Shown here one piece after another: positions 1-8,777 of a DNA stretch of 64,000 bases. Numbering within the stretch: position 1 is the first letter of the stretch; every line of letters starts with the position of its first letter. The notes below the pieces were generated by a model. The model was not told where the DNA came from. It did no database searches and saw only the letters and a list, made by a program, of their open reading frames with translations. The stretch covers positions 268,428-332,427 of the forward strand of contig CAVZRW010000004.1 in assembly GCA_963777855.1 (NCBI GenBank), written 5' to 3'. The DNA comes from Prado023 sp963777855. GTDB lineage: Bacteria; Actinomycetota; Actinomycetes; S36-B12; CAIYMF01. A program made the position numbers and the translations under genes.

Positions 1-304
1 TCGTGCGCTTCTTGATCCGGTAGGCACGGCCCTGGGCCCGGGGGCGGAACCGCTTCATGGTCGGACCCTCGTCGACGTAGGCCTCGCAGACGTACAGCGT
101 CGACACATCGGTGTGCTGGTGGTTGTTGACGGCGTTGGCGATGGCGCTGTCGAGCACCTTGCCGACCGGCTCGCTGGCACCCTGCGGTGCGAACTGGAGC
201 ACGGCCTGCGCCTGCGCAGCCGGCAGTCCACGAATGAGGTCCACCACTCGGCGGGCCTTCATGGGCGTGACACGGACGTACCGCGCCTGGGCCCTGGCTT
301 CCAT
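1..304 (-). CDS. rplV: 50S ribosomal protein L22, 3' part missing at window edge
   Basis: L22 lies at the peptide exit tunnel of the large ribosomal subunit. The reverse strand from the ATG at 304 reads MEARAQARYVRVTPMKARRV and continues through VDLIRGLPAAQAQAVLQF and VNNHQHTD to TMKRFRPRAQGRAYRIKKRT, the conserved L22 core and tunnel loop. About 101 codons are present and the C-terminal tail lies outside the window. It follows rpsS by about 50 bases, the standard S10-operon order (rpsS-rplV-rpsC). The style is that of high-GC Gram-positives. Seen: sequence and order. Inferred: taxon. Confidence 0.93.
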   Translation of the reverse strand, partial: MEARAQARYVRVTPMKARRVVDLIRGLPAAQAQAVLQFAPQGASEPVGKVLDSAIANAVNNHQHTDVSTLYVCEAYVDEGPTMKRFRPRAQGRAYRIKKRT

Positions 305-354
305 CGCTTTCCCCTTGCTCTCTTGTGTGCTCTTCGTCGGAAGGTGCCGAGCGC

Positions 355-636
355 CTAGCGGCGCTTGGCCTTCCGGTCGTCCTTGACGTGCCCGCGGAAG
401 GTGCGGGTGGGGGCGAACTCGCCCAGCTTGTGGCCGACCATGTTCTCGGTGACGAACACCGGAACGTGCTTGCGACCGTCGTGCACGGCGATGGTGTGCC
501 CGAGCATCTCGGGGACGATCATCGACCGACGCGACCACGTCTTGATCACTGTCTTGGTCCCGGCCGTGTTCTGGGCGTCCACCTTGTTGGCAAGGTGGTC
601 GTCCACGAAGGGACCCTTCTTCAGACTGCGTGGCAT
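355..636 (-). CDS. rpsS: 30S ribosomal protein S19
   Basis: S19 binds 16S rRNA in the head of the small subunit. The 93-residue product begins MPRSLKKGPFVDDHL and contains IKTWSRRSMIVPEMLGHTIA, then GHKLGEFAPTRTFRGH, all hallmark S19 segments, and ends in a basic tail. Length is normal for the family and there is no frameshift. It sits 8 bases after rplB and upstream of rplV, so it is translated as part of the S10 operon. Confidence 0.97.
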   Translation of the reverse strand: MPRSLKKGPFVDDHLANKVDAQNTAGTKTVIKTWSRRSMIVPEMLGHTIAVHDGRKHVPVFVTENMVGHKLGEFAPTRTFRGHVKDDRKAKRR

Positions 637-644
637 GTCTATCC

Positions 645-1481
645 TCAGCGCTTCTTGCCGGTCTTGCGACGGCGGACGATGAACTTGTCGGAGGCCTTGT
701 GCGCCTTGCGGGTGCGGCCCTCGGGCTTGCCATTGGGGTTGACCGGGTGGCGACCACCGGACGTCTTGCCCTCGCCACCACCGTGCGGGTGATCGACCGG
801 GTTCATCGCCACGCCACGCACGGTCGGGCGCTTGCCCTTCCAGCGCATGCGCCCGGCCTTGCCCCAGTTGATGTTCGACTGCTCGGCGTTGCCGACCTCG
901 CCGATGGTCGCGCGGCAGCGGGCGTCGACGTTGCGGATCTCGCCGGAGGGCATGCGCAGCTGGGCGTAGGGGCCGTCCTTGGCCACCAGCTGGACGCTGG
1001 CACCGGCCGAGCGGGCGATCTTGGCCCCGCCACCCGGGCGCAGCTCGACGGCGTGGATCACGGTGCCGACGGGGATGTTGCGCAGCGGGAGGTTGTTGCC
1101 CGGCTTGATGTCGGCCGACGGGCCGGTCTCGACACGGTCACCCTGCTTGAGCTTGTTGGGCGCCACGATGTAGCGCTTCTCGCCGTCGGCGAAGTGCAGC
1201 AGCGCGATGCGGGCGGTGCGGTTCGGGTCGTACTCGATGTGAGCGACCTTGGCCGGCACGCCGTCCTTGTCGGAGCGCTTGAAGTCGATGACCCGGAAGG
1301 CGCGCTTGTGCCCGCCGCCCTGGTGCCGGGTGGTGATCCGGCCCGAGTTGTTCCGGCCGCCCTTCTTGGGCAGCGGCTCGACCAGCGACTTCTCCGGCAC
1401 CGACCGGGTGATCTCCACGAAGTCGGCAACGGACGAGCCACGACGGCCCGGCGTTGTCGGCTTGTACTTGCGGATTCCCAT
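645..1481 (-). CDS. rplB: 50S ribosomal protein L2
   Basis: L2 is needed for subunit association and peptidyl-transferase assembly. The 278-residue product starts MGIRKYKPTTPGRRGSSVAD, has the GRITTRHQGGGHKRAFRVID segment and the C-terminal AMNPVDHPHGGGEGKTSGGR loop, which reaches toward the peptidyl-transferase centre and carries its key histidine. The basic C-terminus (RRRKTGKKR) is complete. Length is standard and the frame is intact. It lies between rplW and rpsS as in the conserved S10 operon. Confidence 0.97.
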   Translation of the reverse strand: MGIRKYKPTTPGRRGSSVADFVEITRSVPEKSLVEPLPKKGGRNNSGRITTRHQGGGHKRAFRVIDFKRSDKDGVPAKVAHIEYDPNRTARIALLHFADGEKRYIVAPNKLKQGDRVETGPSADIKPGNNLPLRNIPVGTVIHAVELRPGGGAKIARSAGASVQLVAKDGPYAQLRMPSGEIRNVDARCRATIGEVGNAEQSNINWGKAGRMRWKGKRPTVRGVAMNPVDHPHGGGEGKTSGGRHPVNPNGKPEGRTRKAHKASDKFIVRRRKTGKKR

Positions 1482-1511
1482 GAGTTTCCTCGTTCTGCTC
1501 TGGTTGCCCGG

Positions 1512-1811
1512 TCAGGAGACCGGACCGCCGAAGATGTCGATGCGGTCGCCGGCGGCCACGGAGACGATCGCGCGCTTGGTGCTCGCCCGGCGGCCGAAGC
1601 CCCGGCGGGAGCGCACACGCTTGCCCTCGCGGTTCTGGGTGTTCACGGACAGGACCTTGACGCCGAAGACCTTCTCCACGGCGATCTTGATCTCAGTCTT
1701 GTTGGCATCGGGATCGACGAGGAACGTGTACTTGTTCTCGTCGAGAAGCCCGTAGCTCTTCTCGGAGATGACCGGGGCGATCAGCACGTCCCGGTGGTCG
1801 CTGACCCTCAT
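1512..1811 (-). CDS. rplW: 50S ribosomal protein L23
   Basis: L23 lies at the tunnel exit and docks trigger factor and SRP. The 99-residue product contains APVISEKSYGLLDENKYTFL, then KTEIKIAVEKVFGVKVLSVN and the basic loop GKRVRSRRGFGRRASTKRAI, the usual L23 layout. The start ATG at 1811 overlaps the rplD stop in an ATGA arrangement (1808-1811), so the two are translationally coupled. Length is normal and the frame intact. Confidence 0.96.
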   Translation of the reverse strand: MRVSDHRDVLIAPVISEKSYGLLDENKYTFLVDPDANKTEIKIAVEKVFGVKVLSVNTQNREGKRVRSRRGFGRRASTKRAIVSVAAGDRIDIFGGPVS

Positions 1812-2520
1812 TCGGCCGACTCCTTCTCACTGTCGATCTGCGCCAGGGCCTCGGCCTCGGTGGAGGTGGCCACGGCCTTGGCGCCCTTGCCGCGGGTCGG
1901 ACCCGCCAGGAACGCCTCGAGCGCGCCGGAGGTGAAGACCACGTCGTCGCTGCAGAGCACGTCGTAGGTGTTGAGCTGGTCAGCGACCAGCACGTGCACG
2001 CCGGCGACGTTGCGCAGGCTCTTCCAGCCCAGCACGTCGTCGCGCTCCACGACGACCAGCAGGTTCGGCGGTCGGTGATCGCGCGAGGTCGCCGGGCGCC
2101 CTTGGTCGAGGGCAGCTCGCCCTCGACGACGGCGCTGAGCACGTGCACGCGGCCGTTGCGGGCCCGGTCGGACAGGGCCCCGCGCAGGGCGGCGGCCTTC
2201 ATCTTCTTGGGCGTGCGCTGCTCGTAGTCGCGCGGCGTCGGGCCGTGCACCACGCCACCACCGGTGAACTGCGGTGCGCGGGTCGAGCCCTGGCGGGCGC
2301 GGCCGGTGCCCTTCTGCTTGTAGGGCTTGCGACCACCACCGCGGACCTCGCCGCGGGTCTTGGTGTCGTGCGTGCCCTGGCGTGCCGCGGCCAGCTGGGC
2401 CACGACGACCTGGTGGATCAGCGGCACGTTGACCTGCACGTCGAAGACCTCGGCGGGGAGCTCCACCGAACCGGTGGTGCCGCCCGCGGGGGTCAGCACG
2501 TCGATGCTCGTCATCGTCAT
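1808..2520 (-). CDS. rplD: 50S ribosomal protein L4, single frameshift
   Basis: L4 is an early-assembly protein with a tunnel loop. From the ATG at 2520 the frame reads MTMTSIDVLTPAGGTTGSVE and later KPYKQKGTGRARQGSTRAPQ, the tunnel loop, up to EGELPSTKGAR. The remaining part, LLVVVERDDVLGWKSLRNVA to the stop at 1808, is in another frame. The 713-base span is one short of a multiple of three, so one base is missing near 2070-2100. L4 is essential, so a sequencing error is likelier than a real mutation. The start overlaps the rplC stop (ATGA at 2517-2520). Confidence 0.92.
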
Positions 2521-3161
2521 GCCCCCTTCGCAGCCGTACGGACGAAGACCAGGCCACCCTTGGGGCCGGGCACAGCGCCCTTGATGAGGATCAGGCCCTG
2601 CTCGGCGTCCACCGCGTGGACGGTCAGGCCCTGGGTGGTCTGGCGCTCGCCGCCCATGCGGCCGGCCATGCGCACACCCTTGAACACGCGACCGGGCGTG
2701 GCGCAGGCGCCGATCGACCCGGGCTTGCGGTGGTTGCGGTGCGCACCGTGGCTGGCGCCGACGCCGTGGAAGCCGTGGCGCTTCATCACGCCGGCGAAGC
2801 CCTTGCCCTTGGTGGTGCCGACGACGTCGATCGTCTGGCCCGCCTCGAACAGCTCGGCGCTGAGCTCCTGGCCCAGCGTGTAGCTGGCGGCATCTCCGGT
2901 GCGGATCTCGACGAGGTGGCGCCGCGGGGTGACCCCGGCCTTGGCGAAGTGCCCGGTCTGCGGCTTGGTCACCTTGCGGGGGTCGATCGCGCCGTAGGCG
3001 ATCTGGACGGCCTCGTAGCCATCGACCTCGGGGGTGCGCACCTGCGTGACGACGCACGGCCCAGCCTTGACCACGGTGACCGGGACGACGCGGTTGGCGT
3101 CGTCCCACACCTGGGTCATGCCGAGCTTCTCGCCCAGGATGCCCTTCACGTTGGTACCCAT
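2517..3161 (-). CDS. rplC: 50S ribosomal protein L3
   Basis: L3 organises the peptidyl-transferase region. I chose the ATG at 3161 (MGTNVKGILGEKLGMTQVWD) because family members start this way and AGAGGAA lies about 8 bases upstream. A longer in-frame start at 3200 would add 13 atypical residues and run into rpsJ. The middle contains TTKGKGFAGVMKRHGFHG and SHGAHRNHRKPGSIGACATP, with the conserved glutamine-region equivalent in the W-loop, and GRMGGERQTTQGL near the end. The product has 214 residues. Confidence 0.96.
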   Translation of the reverse strand: MGTNVKGILGEKLGMTQVWDDANRVVPVTVVKAGPCVVTQVRTPEVDGYEAVQIAYGAIDPRKVTKPQTGHFAKAGVTPRRHLVEIRTGDAASYTLGQELSAELFEAGQTIDVVGTTKGKGFAGVMKRHGFHGVGASHGAHRNHRKPGSIGACATPGRVFKGVRMAGRMGGERQTTQGLTVHAVDAEQGLILIKGAVPGPKGGLVFVRTAAKGA

Positions 3162-3174
3162 CTGATGCGTTCCT

Positions 3175-3483
3175 CTACAGCTTGATCTCGATGTCGACAC
3201 CGGCCGGGAGGTCGAGTCGCATGAGCGAGTCGACGGTCTTCGGCGTGGGGTCGATGATGTCGATCAGCCGCTTGTGCGTGCGCATCTCGAAGTGCTCGCG
3301 GCTGTCCTTGTACTTGTGGGGCGAACGGATGACGCAGTAGACGTTCTTCTCCGTCGGCAGCGGCACCGGGCCGGCAACCTGCGCACCAGTACGCGTCACC
3401 GTCTCGACGATCTTGCGCGCCGAGGTGTCGATGACCTCATGGTCGTATGCCTTGAGCCTGATGCGGATCTTCTGTCCCGCCAT
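3175..3483 (-). CDS. rpsJ: 30S ribosomal protein S10 (NusE)
   Basis: S10 acts in the 30S head and as NusE in antitermination. The 102-residue product begins MAGQKIRIRLKAYDHEVIDT and contains AGPVPLPTEKNVYCVIRSPH and YKDSREHFEMRTHKRLIDI, all diagnostic. It is the first gene of the S10 operon here, preceded by a hairpin (3558-3595) and the tuf end, an arrangement common in Actinobacteria where the str operon lies just upstream. Confidence 0.97.
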   Translation of the reverse strand: MAGQKIRIRLKAYDHEVIDTSARKIVETVTRTGAQVAGPVPLPTEKNVYCVIRSPHKYKDSREHFEMRTHKRLIDIIDPTPKTVDSLMRLDLPAGVDIEIKL

Positions 3484-3557
3484 GGTGGCTTCGCCTGTCC
3501 TTCTCTTCCAATGGCCGGAGATCCGGCCGGTGTTCCTGGCTGCCTTCGAATCCGTCC

Positions 3558-3595
3558 GATGGGGCGCGGCGGCTCAGTGGCCGTCGCGCCCCATC
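3558..3595 (-). terminator. Hairpin after tuf, probable terminator
   Basis: GATGGGGCGCG (3558-3568) pairs perfectly with CGCGCCCCATC (3585-3595); the arm continues for about four more pairs after one mismatch, closing a loop of about five bases. It begins 15 bases past the tuf stop and about 75 bases before the rpsJ start. There is no T-run, which is usual for terminators of high-GC Gram-positives. Its position suggests it separates the tuf transcript from the S10 operon. Confidence 0.6.
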
Positions 3596-3609
3596 GGCGC
3601 GGTGTGGAA

Positions 3610-3968
<359 letters not shown>

Positions 3969-4173
3969 CCAAACTCGCGGGTTCCCCCACGGGCGCGGGC
4001 GTCTCGCTCGGCGCGCCGTCCGCCAGGCGTCGGCGCCAGGCGTAGAAACTCGCCGTGCTGATCCCCGCGGTCCGGCAAAACGCCGCTACCCCCAGTGGGC
4101 TGCGTTCGGCACGCGCGATCACGGCTCGCCATCGGGCGCGACTGCGCCGCGTGGGCTTCTCGGTCGTTCCCAT
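3969..4173 (-). pseudogene. tnpA: IS66 TnpA-like (OrfA) fragment
   Basis: IS66 elements carry a small helix-turn-helix accessory protein, TnpA. From the ATG at 4173 the frame reads RARWRAVIARAERSPLGVAA, then AFCRTAGISTASFYAWRRRL, the typical N-terminal helix-turn-helix. The C-terminal part is replaced by tuf after about 68 codons. It points left, opposite to the tnpB and tnpC fragments, whereas an intact IS66 has all three in one direction. So it is either from a second, inverted copy or from a rearrangement. Its upstream DNA ends in GTAAGCCC on the reverse strand (read from 4251), which resembles an IS66 terminus. Confidence 0.75.
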
Positions 4174-4239
4174 CGGTTGCTCCCGTCGTCGTGGATGACG
4201 GGCACCATTGTCCGGATCGGGGGCGGGTGAGGAAGGACG

Positions 4240-4486
4240 CCGCGGGCTTACCGGTTACGTCTACGTCAACCGGCGCGGCGACTACCTCAAGGCGCTGTAC
4301 TGGGACCGCACCGGCTTCTGTCTGTGGGCCAAGCGCCTGGAGCGCGGGCGCTTCGTCAGCCACTGGCGCGCGACGGCGCACCGGGAGCTGGATGTGACGG
4401 GGTTGAAACTGCTGCTCGAAGGCATTGAGCCGGCGCGCCGGCGCCTGCGTTATCAACTGGGTGCGACTCCATCGGGGGCAGGGTAA
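4240..4486 (+). pseudogene. tnpB: IS66 TnpB (Orf2) C-terminal fragment
   Basis: TnpB is the second conserved IS66 protein. The readable part starts at GYVYVNRRGDYLKALYWD and continues FCLWAKRLERGRFVSHW to ELDVTGLKLLLEGIEPARR, matching the C-terminal two-thirds of the family. Roughly the first 40-45 residues are missing; in their place lies the terminus-like sequence shared with the reverse tnpA. The stop at 4486 is 10 bases before tnpC, the usual spacing. Confidence 0.8.
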
Positions 4487-4495
4487 AATACACCC

Positions 4496-6076
4496 ATGCC
4501 CGCCGCGCTGCCTGTTGCCGCCGACCCACCGCCCACCTGGGCGGCCGAGCGCGCGCAATTGCAGGCCCGCATCGCGCAGCTCGAGCACCAACTGGCCTGG
4601 TTGCAGCGCCAGATCTTCGGCGAGAAGTCCGAGCGCCGACACCTTGATCCGCCGCCCGAGCAGTTATCCCTGGGCGAGGGGCTGGCCGGTCCCACCCCGG
4701 ACCCGGCGGCGACCCAGCCGGTAGCCGCCCACACCCGACACCGCGCGACCACGGGCGGGAACGGCGATGAGACGCCGCTGTTCTTCGACCCCGCGCGGGT
4801 GCCGGTTGAAGCGATTGAAGTGCCTAACCCCGAGGTCGCCGCACTGGCGCCGCACGCCTACGAGGTCATCGGCGACAAGGACAGCCACCGGCTGGCGCAG
4901 CGCCCGGGCAGCTACGTGGTGCTCAAGTACCGCCGCCCGGTGATCAAGCTACGCGAGACGCCAGCGCATCGTGTGCGCCAGCCCCGGCCTGCGGTGTCAT
5001 CGAGGGCAGCCGCGCTGATGTGAGCTTCGTCGCCGGGGTGCTGATCGACAAGTTCGCCTACCACCTGCCGTTGTACCGCCAGCACCAGCGCCTGGGCTGG
5101 CGCCGGCATCACGGTGAGCCGGCGTGGCTGACCCAGCATCGCGCATCAGCGTGGCGCTGCTGCTCGAGCCGATCTGTGCCGCGCAGTTCGCCTCGATCCG
5201 TCGACTGCCGGGTCAAGGCCATGGACGAGACCCCGATCAAGGCCGGGCGCGCCGGACCGGGCAAGATGAAAGGCGCCTACTTCTGGCCGATGTACGGCGA
5301 ACGACGAGGAGGTGTGCTTCCCGTTCTTCGACCGCCGCCGCGCGCCAACACGTGAGCAGGCCTTGGGGCTCAGTCATAGCGAAGGCGCGGTGCTGCTCTC
5401 CGATGGCTACAGCGCCTATGCTCAGTACGCGGCCAAGACCGGCATCACCCACGCCCAATGCTGGACACATACCCGGAGGCTATTCTTCGAGCGCGCAACA
5501 GGACATCGAGCCCGCGGCCAGCGCCGAGGCGCTCGAGCTCATCGGCGCCCTCTACGCGATCGAGGCCCGCATCCGTGACAGGGACCTCACCGCGGCGCGC
5601 AAGCTCGACTACCGCCTCATCCACGCCAAGCCCATCGTCGAGCAATTCTTCGCCTGGGCGAGGCGCAGTTCGAGGCGCAGGGATTGTTACCGAGCAATCC
5701 GCTGACCAAGGCCCTGCCCTATGCCCGAGAGCGACGCTGCGGGCTCGAGGTCTATCTCAACGACCCCGATGTCCCCATCGACACCAATCACTCTGGAGCG
5801 TGCCCTACGGCCATTCCGATGGGTCGCAAGAATTGGCTGTTCAGCTGGACCGAACTCGGGGCCAAGGACGTGGGCATCGTACAAAGCCTGATCGTCACCT
5901 GCCGGCTGCATCAGATCGATCCCTACGACTACCTGGTCGATGTCCTGCAACGCGTCGACCGGCACCCGGCTTCGCAAGTCCATCTGCTCACCCCGCGGCT
6001 GTGGAAGCAGCACTTCGCCGCCAACCCGCTGCGCTCGGCCTTGCACAACCTGCCCGCAAAAGCAACGACGCCGTAG
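4496..6076 (+). pseudogene. tnpC: IS66 transposase TnpC, several frameshifts
   Basis: TnpC is the IS66 DDE transposase. The N-terminus has a coiled coil (AAERAQLQARIAQLEHQLAW), then RQIFGEKSERRHLDPP. Further parts appear in other frames: VAGVLIDKFAYHLPLYRQHQ near 5040, KAMDETPIKAGRAGPGKMKG near 5220 (first catalytic Asp), VLLSDGYSAYAQYAAKTGIT near 5395 (second Asp), and IPMGRKNWLFSWTELGAKD near 5815 to TPRLWKQHFAANPLRSAL at the end. At least five frame changes occur. The total span equals 527 codons, the normal length, so the gene was probably complete before the indels. Confidence 0.85.
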
Positions 6077-6090
6077 AGTTACCGGTTACT

Positions 6091-6414
6091 TCCTCGCGCA
6101 GATCGTCTGGGTCAGTGTGCTTGTTCATAAAGTTGTCGCTTTCGAATCTCATCGACCAATGGTTCACCAATACTTTGATACCGCGACGCGGGCCTTGATC
6201 GTCGTTCCGGCCAAGCCCCTTGAGGCCCCTACTGGAGGCCGAGGCTTCAGCCGGGCCAGGGCGCGAAGCGCATCGCCGCCAACCGGCTAAAGCCTCGGCC
6301 TCCAGTCTCCCTGCGACTTCGCTGCGGCCGCAAGGATGATCGACGCCGCGACGCGGAAACCGCAATGCCGGACGGCTGCCGGGGGTTCGTCGACCCCGCC
6401 GGAAGGCCCGATCC
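6091..6414. other. Intergenic stretch, no gene seen
   Basis: This 324-base stretch separates the IS66 remnant from the slipin stop. It contains near-complementary segments (GAGGCCCCTACTGGAGGCC, then GGCCTCCAGTCTCC) that could fold locally, but no convincing coding frame, promoter or terminator. Confidence 0.5.
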
Positions 6415-7173
6415 TCACCCGCCCGACGGCAGGCGCCGCAGCAGCGGCTCGATGAGATCCAGCGGCAGCGGGAAGATGATGGTCGATGACTTGTCCCCGG
6501 CCACCTCGGTCAAGGTCTCCAGATAGCGCAATTGAATGGCCTGGGGTTGCTGGCCCAGGATGCGCGCGGCCTCGGCGAGCTTCTCGGCCGCCTGCTGTTC
6601 ACCTTCGGCGTGAATGACCTTGGCGCGGCGCGAGCGTTCCGCCTCGGCCTGGCGGGCGATGGCGCGGATCATCGATTCATCCAGATCCACGTGCTTGATC
6701 TCCACATTGGCGACCTTGATCCCCCAGGCATCGGTCTGGGCGTCGAGGATGGTGCGGATGTCGTGATTGAGCCGCTCGCGCTCGGCCAGCATCTCATCCA
6801 ATTCATGTTGGCCCAGGACCGAGCGCAAGGTGGTCTGGGCGAGTTGGCTGGTGGCATTGCGCACCTCTTCCACCTGAATGATCGACTTCTCCGGATCGAT
6901 GACGCGGAAATAGACCACCGCATTGACCTTGACCGAGACATTGTCGCGTGAGATCACGTCCTGACTCGGCACGTCCATGACCTGGACCCGCAGGTCCACC
7001 TTCACCATCTTCTGGATACCGGGGACCAGCAGGATCAGCCCCGGCCCCTTGACCCCGGTGAAGCGGCCCAGGGTGAAGACGACCCCGCGTTCGTATTCGC
7101 GCAGGACCCGCAGGGCAGAGAGGAATAAGACACCGAGGATGATCAGCGGGACGGCGTAGACACCGAAGAACAT
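6415..7173 (-). CDS. Slipin-type SPFH membrane protein
   Basis: Slipins are stomatin-like membrane scaffold proteins. The 252-residue product starts at the ATG at 7173 with a hydrophobic segment (AVPLIILGVLFLSALRVL, residues about 6-23), then YERGVVFTLGRFTGVKGPGL, an SPFH domain (VPSQDVISRDNVSVKVNAVV) and an alanine/glutamate-rich C-terminal helix (AEGEQQAAEKLAEAARIL). The frame is intact. It lies 5 bases after nfeD, its usual partner; the NfeD protein is thought to bind and possibly regulate the slipin. A role in membrane integrity or stress is inferred from the family. Confidence 0.9.
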   Translation of the reverse strand: MFFGVYAVPLIILGVLFLSALRVLREYERGVVFTLGRFTGVKGPGLILLVPGIQKMVKVDLRVQVMDVPSQDVISRDNVSVKVNAVVYFRVIDPEKSIIQVEEVRNATSQLAQTTLRSVLGQHELDEMLAERERLNHDIRTILDAQTDAWGIKVANVEIKHVDLDESMIRAIARQAEAERSRRAKVIHAEGEQQAAEKLAEAARILGQQPQAIQLRYLETLTEVAGDKSSTIIFPLPLDLIEPLLRRLPSGG

Positions 7174-7178
7174 GGCAG

Positions 7179-7884
7179 TCACTCCTTGGGTTCGGAAAGG
7201 GTCTCGACCAGCAACGTGAGGCCCTCGCGGCCCCGGACCCGGATCGGGGTGCCGCGCGGGATGAGTTGAGGGCTGCGGGCACTCCAGAATCTCACCGCGT
7301 ACCTGCACGCTGCCCGCGCCCGGGAAGCCTGAGACGGCGGTGCCCAGGGCGCCCAGCAGTTCCTCGGCGCCGGTGGTGACCGGGCGGCGGCGGGCCTTGA
7401 GCGCCGTCCCGACGAGCAAGAACAGGAGCAGGGCGCTGGTCACGGCGAGCCCGCCGATCAGCGGGATGGAGATCCCGAGGCCGGGGGCATCGCGATCGAT
7501 CAGGATCAGTGAGCCGATGACGAAGACCGCGGCCCCGGCCAGGCCCAGGGCGCCGACGCTGGGCACAAAGGCCTCCGCCGTCATCAACCCCAGACCCAGT
7601 CCGATCAGTGCCAGGCCCGTCCAGTTGACCGGCAACAACTGGAAGGCATAGAGGGCGAGCAGCAGGCAGACGGCGCCCAGGATGCCGGGCAGCAGGGCGC
7701 CCGGGTTGGCGATCTCGTAGACCAGCCCGAAGAAGCCGATCAGGAGCAGGAGATAGGCAACGTTGGGGTCGCTCAGCAGGCCCAGGGGCAGGGCCTCGCG
7801 GGGAACGGCGGCCACCGTCCCCGATGCAAACAGCACGGCCAGCAGGGCGGCCAGTGTCAGGCGCCAGGGGCGGATCGGGGTCAT
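7179..7884 (-). CDS. NfeD-like membrane protein, frameshift near 3' end
   Basis: NfeD-family proteins pair with slipins. The N-terminus (RPWRLTLAALLAVLFASGTV) looks like a signal anchor, followed by four or five membrane helices (AYLLLLIGFFGLVYEIANPG; LGAVCLLLALYAFQLLPVNW; GAAVFVIGSLILI; LAVTSALLLFLLVGTAL). The soluble C-terminal OB-fold domain starts SVQVRGEILE; a one-base change near 7285 then moves the frame to IPRGTPIRVRGREGLTLLVE, with stop at 7179. No N-terminal serine-protease domain is present, so this is the short NfeD1b-type. It is upstream of and coupled to the slipin gene. Confidence 0.85.
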
Positions 7885-7950
7885 GTGACGGGTCTCCGGG
7901 TCTTGCTTAAGCGCAAGACTAGACCCAGGCGAGCGGCCCCGCGGGCCGCC

Positions 7951-8763
7951 TCAGGCCCAGACCAGGACCTCACCCTGGCCGCCGTACCCCAGGTCGCCGA
8001 GCCAGCGGCGGACCCGGGTCCCGCGGCCCTGGAGCATCGCGAATGGATCGGCGGTCCCGGCCAGGTCCCGGGTCAGGAGCGTCAGGACGCTCAGGTCCTG
8101 GGTGCCGTTGTCGTTGAAGGTCGGCGGCAGGTGCGGTTCCGCGCTCAATAGCAGGGTCCCGCGGCGCATGGCGAACCCGGTGTGGGTGCCGGTGCGGCCA
8201 AGGACCAGGATGGTCCCGGCGACCATGCGGGAACCGCAATAGTCCCCGGCGTTACCGGCGATCAGGATCTGACCGCGGCGCTGGTGGTCCCCCACCCGGT
8301 CGCCGGCGTTCCCCAGGACCTCGATGCGCCCACCGCGCATCCCGCGCCGCTCCCCGGCGATGGCGGCACCCAGGAGGTCACCCGCGTTCCCGCCGATGCG
8401 CAGGGTCCCGCCGGACATGCCGCTGCCGGCGAAGGGTCCGGCGTCGCCGCTGACCGCGATGGTCCCGCCGCGCTGCTGCCGGCCCAGATAGGCCCCACAG
8501 CGGCCCTCGATCCGGATGGCGCCCCGGGTCATGCCGGTGCCGATGCCGTCCAGGCGATCGCTGTCGGCGCGGATCAGGAGGTCGTCGGTATCCTCGCCGG
8601 ACACCGCAAACAGGTCGCCGGTCGCGACCTCCTGGTTACCGACCCACAGGGGCAGGCGGCGGATCGCGTCGACCGACTGGCCCGCCAGCCCGTCCGGCGT
8701 GAGTGCCGCGAGGTCGATGCGCGGCAGTGGGGCGGTGATCAATTCCAGGGTTAAAGCGGTCAT
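7951..8763 (-). CDS. fhcC: Formyltransferase/hydrolase complex subunit C (FmdC-like)
   Basis: FhcC is a subunit of the complex that converts formyl-H4MPT to formate through a methanofuran-type cofactor. The 270-residue product shows the glycine-rich beta-helix typical of FmdC/FwdC: repeated GNAGD units (GGNAGDLLGAAIAGERRGM, LGNAGDRVGD, AGNAGDYCGSRMVAGTILVL). The frame is intact. It is the last gene of fhcB-A-D-C and lies 14 bases after fhcD. Family knowledge: the bacterial complex is a hydrolase, unlike the archaeal dehydrogenase. The direction toward formate is inferred from the presence of fae, mtdB and mch. Confidence 0.93.
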   Translation of the reverse strand: MTALTLELITAPLPRIDLAALTPDGLAGQSVDAIRRLPLWVGNQEVATGDLFAVSGEDTDDLLIRADSDRLDGIGTGMTRGAIRIEGRCGAYLGRQQRGGTIAVSGDAGPFAGSGMSGGTLRIGGNAGDLLGAAIAGERRGMRGGRIEVLGNAGDRVGDHQRRGQILIAGNAGDYCGSRMVAGTILVLGRTGTHTGFAMRRGTLLLSAEPHLPPTFNDNGTQDLSVLTLLTRDLAGTADPFAMLQGRGTRVRRWLGDLGYGGQGEVLVWA

Positions 8764-8777
8764 GTTGAATCCAGGAA

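Larger units (their letters stand above)
3969..6090. mobile_element. Rearranged IS66-family remnants
   Basis: The interval holds tnpA (reverse), tnpB (forward, 5'-truncated) and tnpC (forward, frameshifted). The 11-mer TTACCGGTTAC occurs at 4248-4258 and again at 6079-6089, bracketing the tnpB-tnpC part. TTAC is the complement of the GTAA with which IS66 termini usually begin. No matching target duplication could be assigned. The arrangement suggests two copies in opposite orientation, or an assembly join within a repeated element. Confidence 0.6.

Noticed and set aside
630..1967. 445-codon plus-strand open frame opposite rplB and rplW
   Set aside because: It is the antisense shadow of two certain ribosomal genes in high-GC DNA; composition is Ala/Gly/Arg/Asp-rich with no domain.
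1693..3108. 471-codon reverse open frame across rplC, rplD and rplW
   Set aside because: It only joins out-of-frame rplC to the in-frame N-terminal half of L4 because of the indel; not a separate gene.
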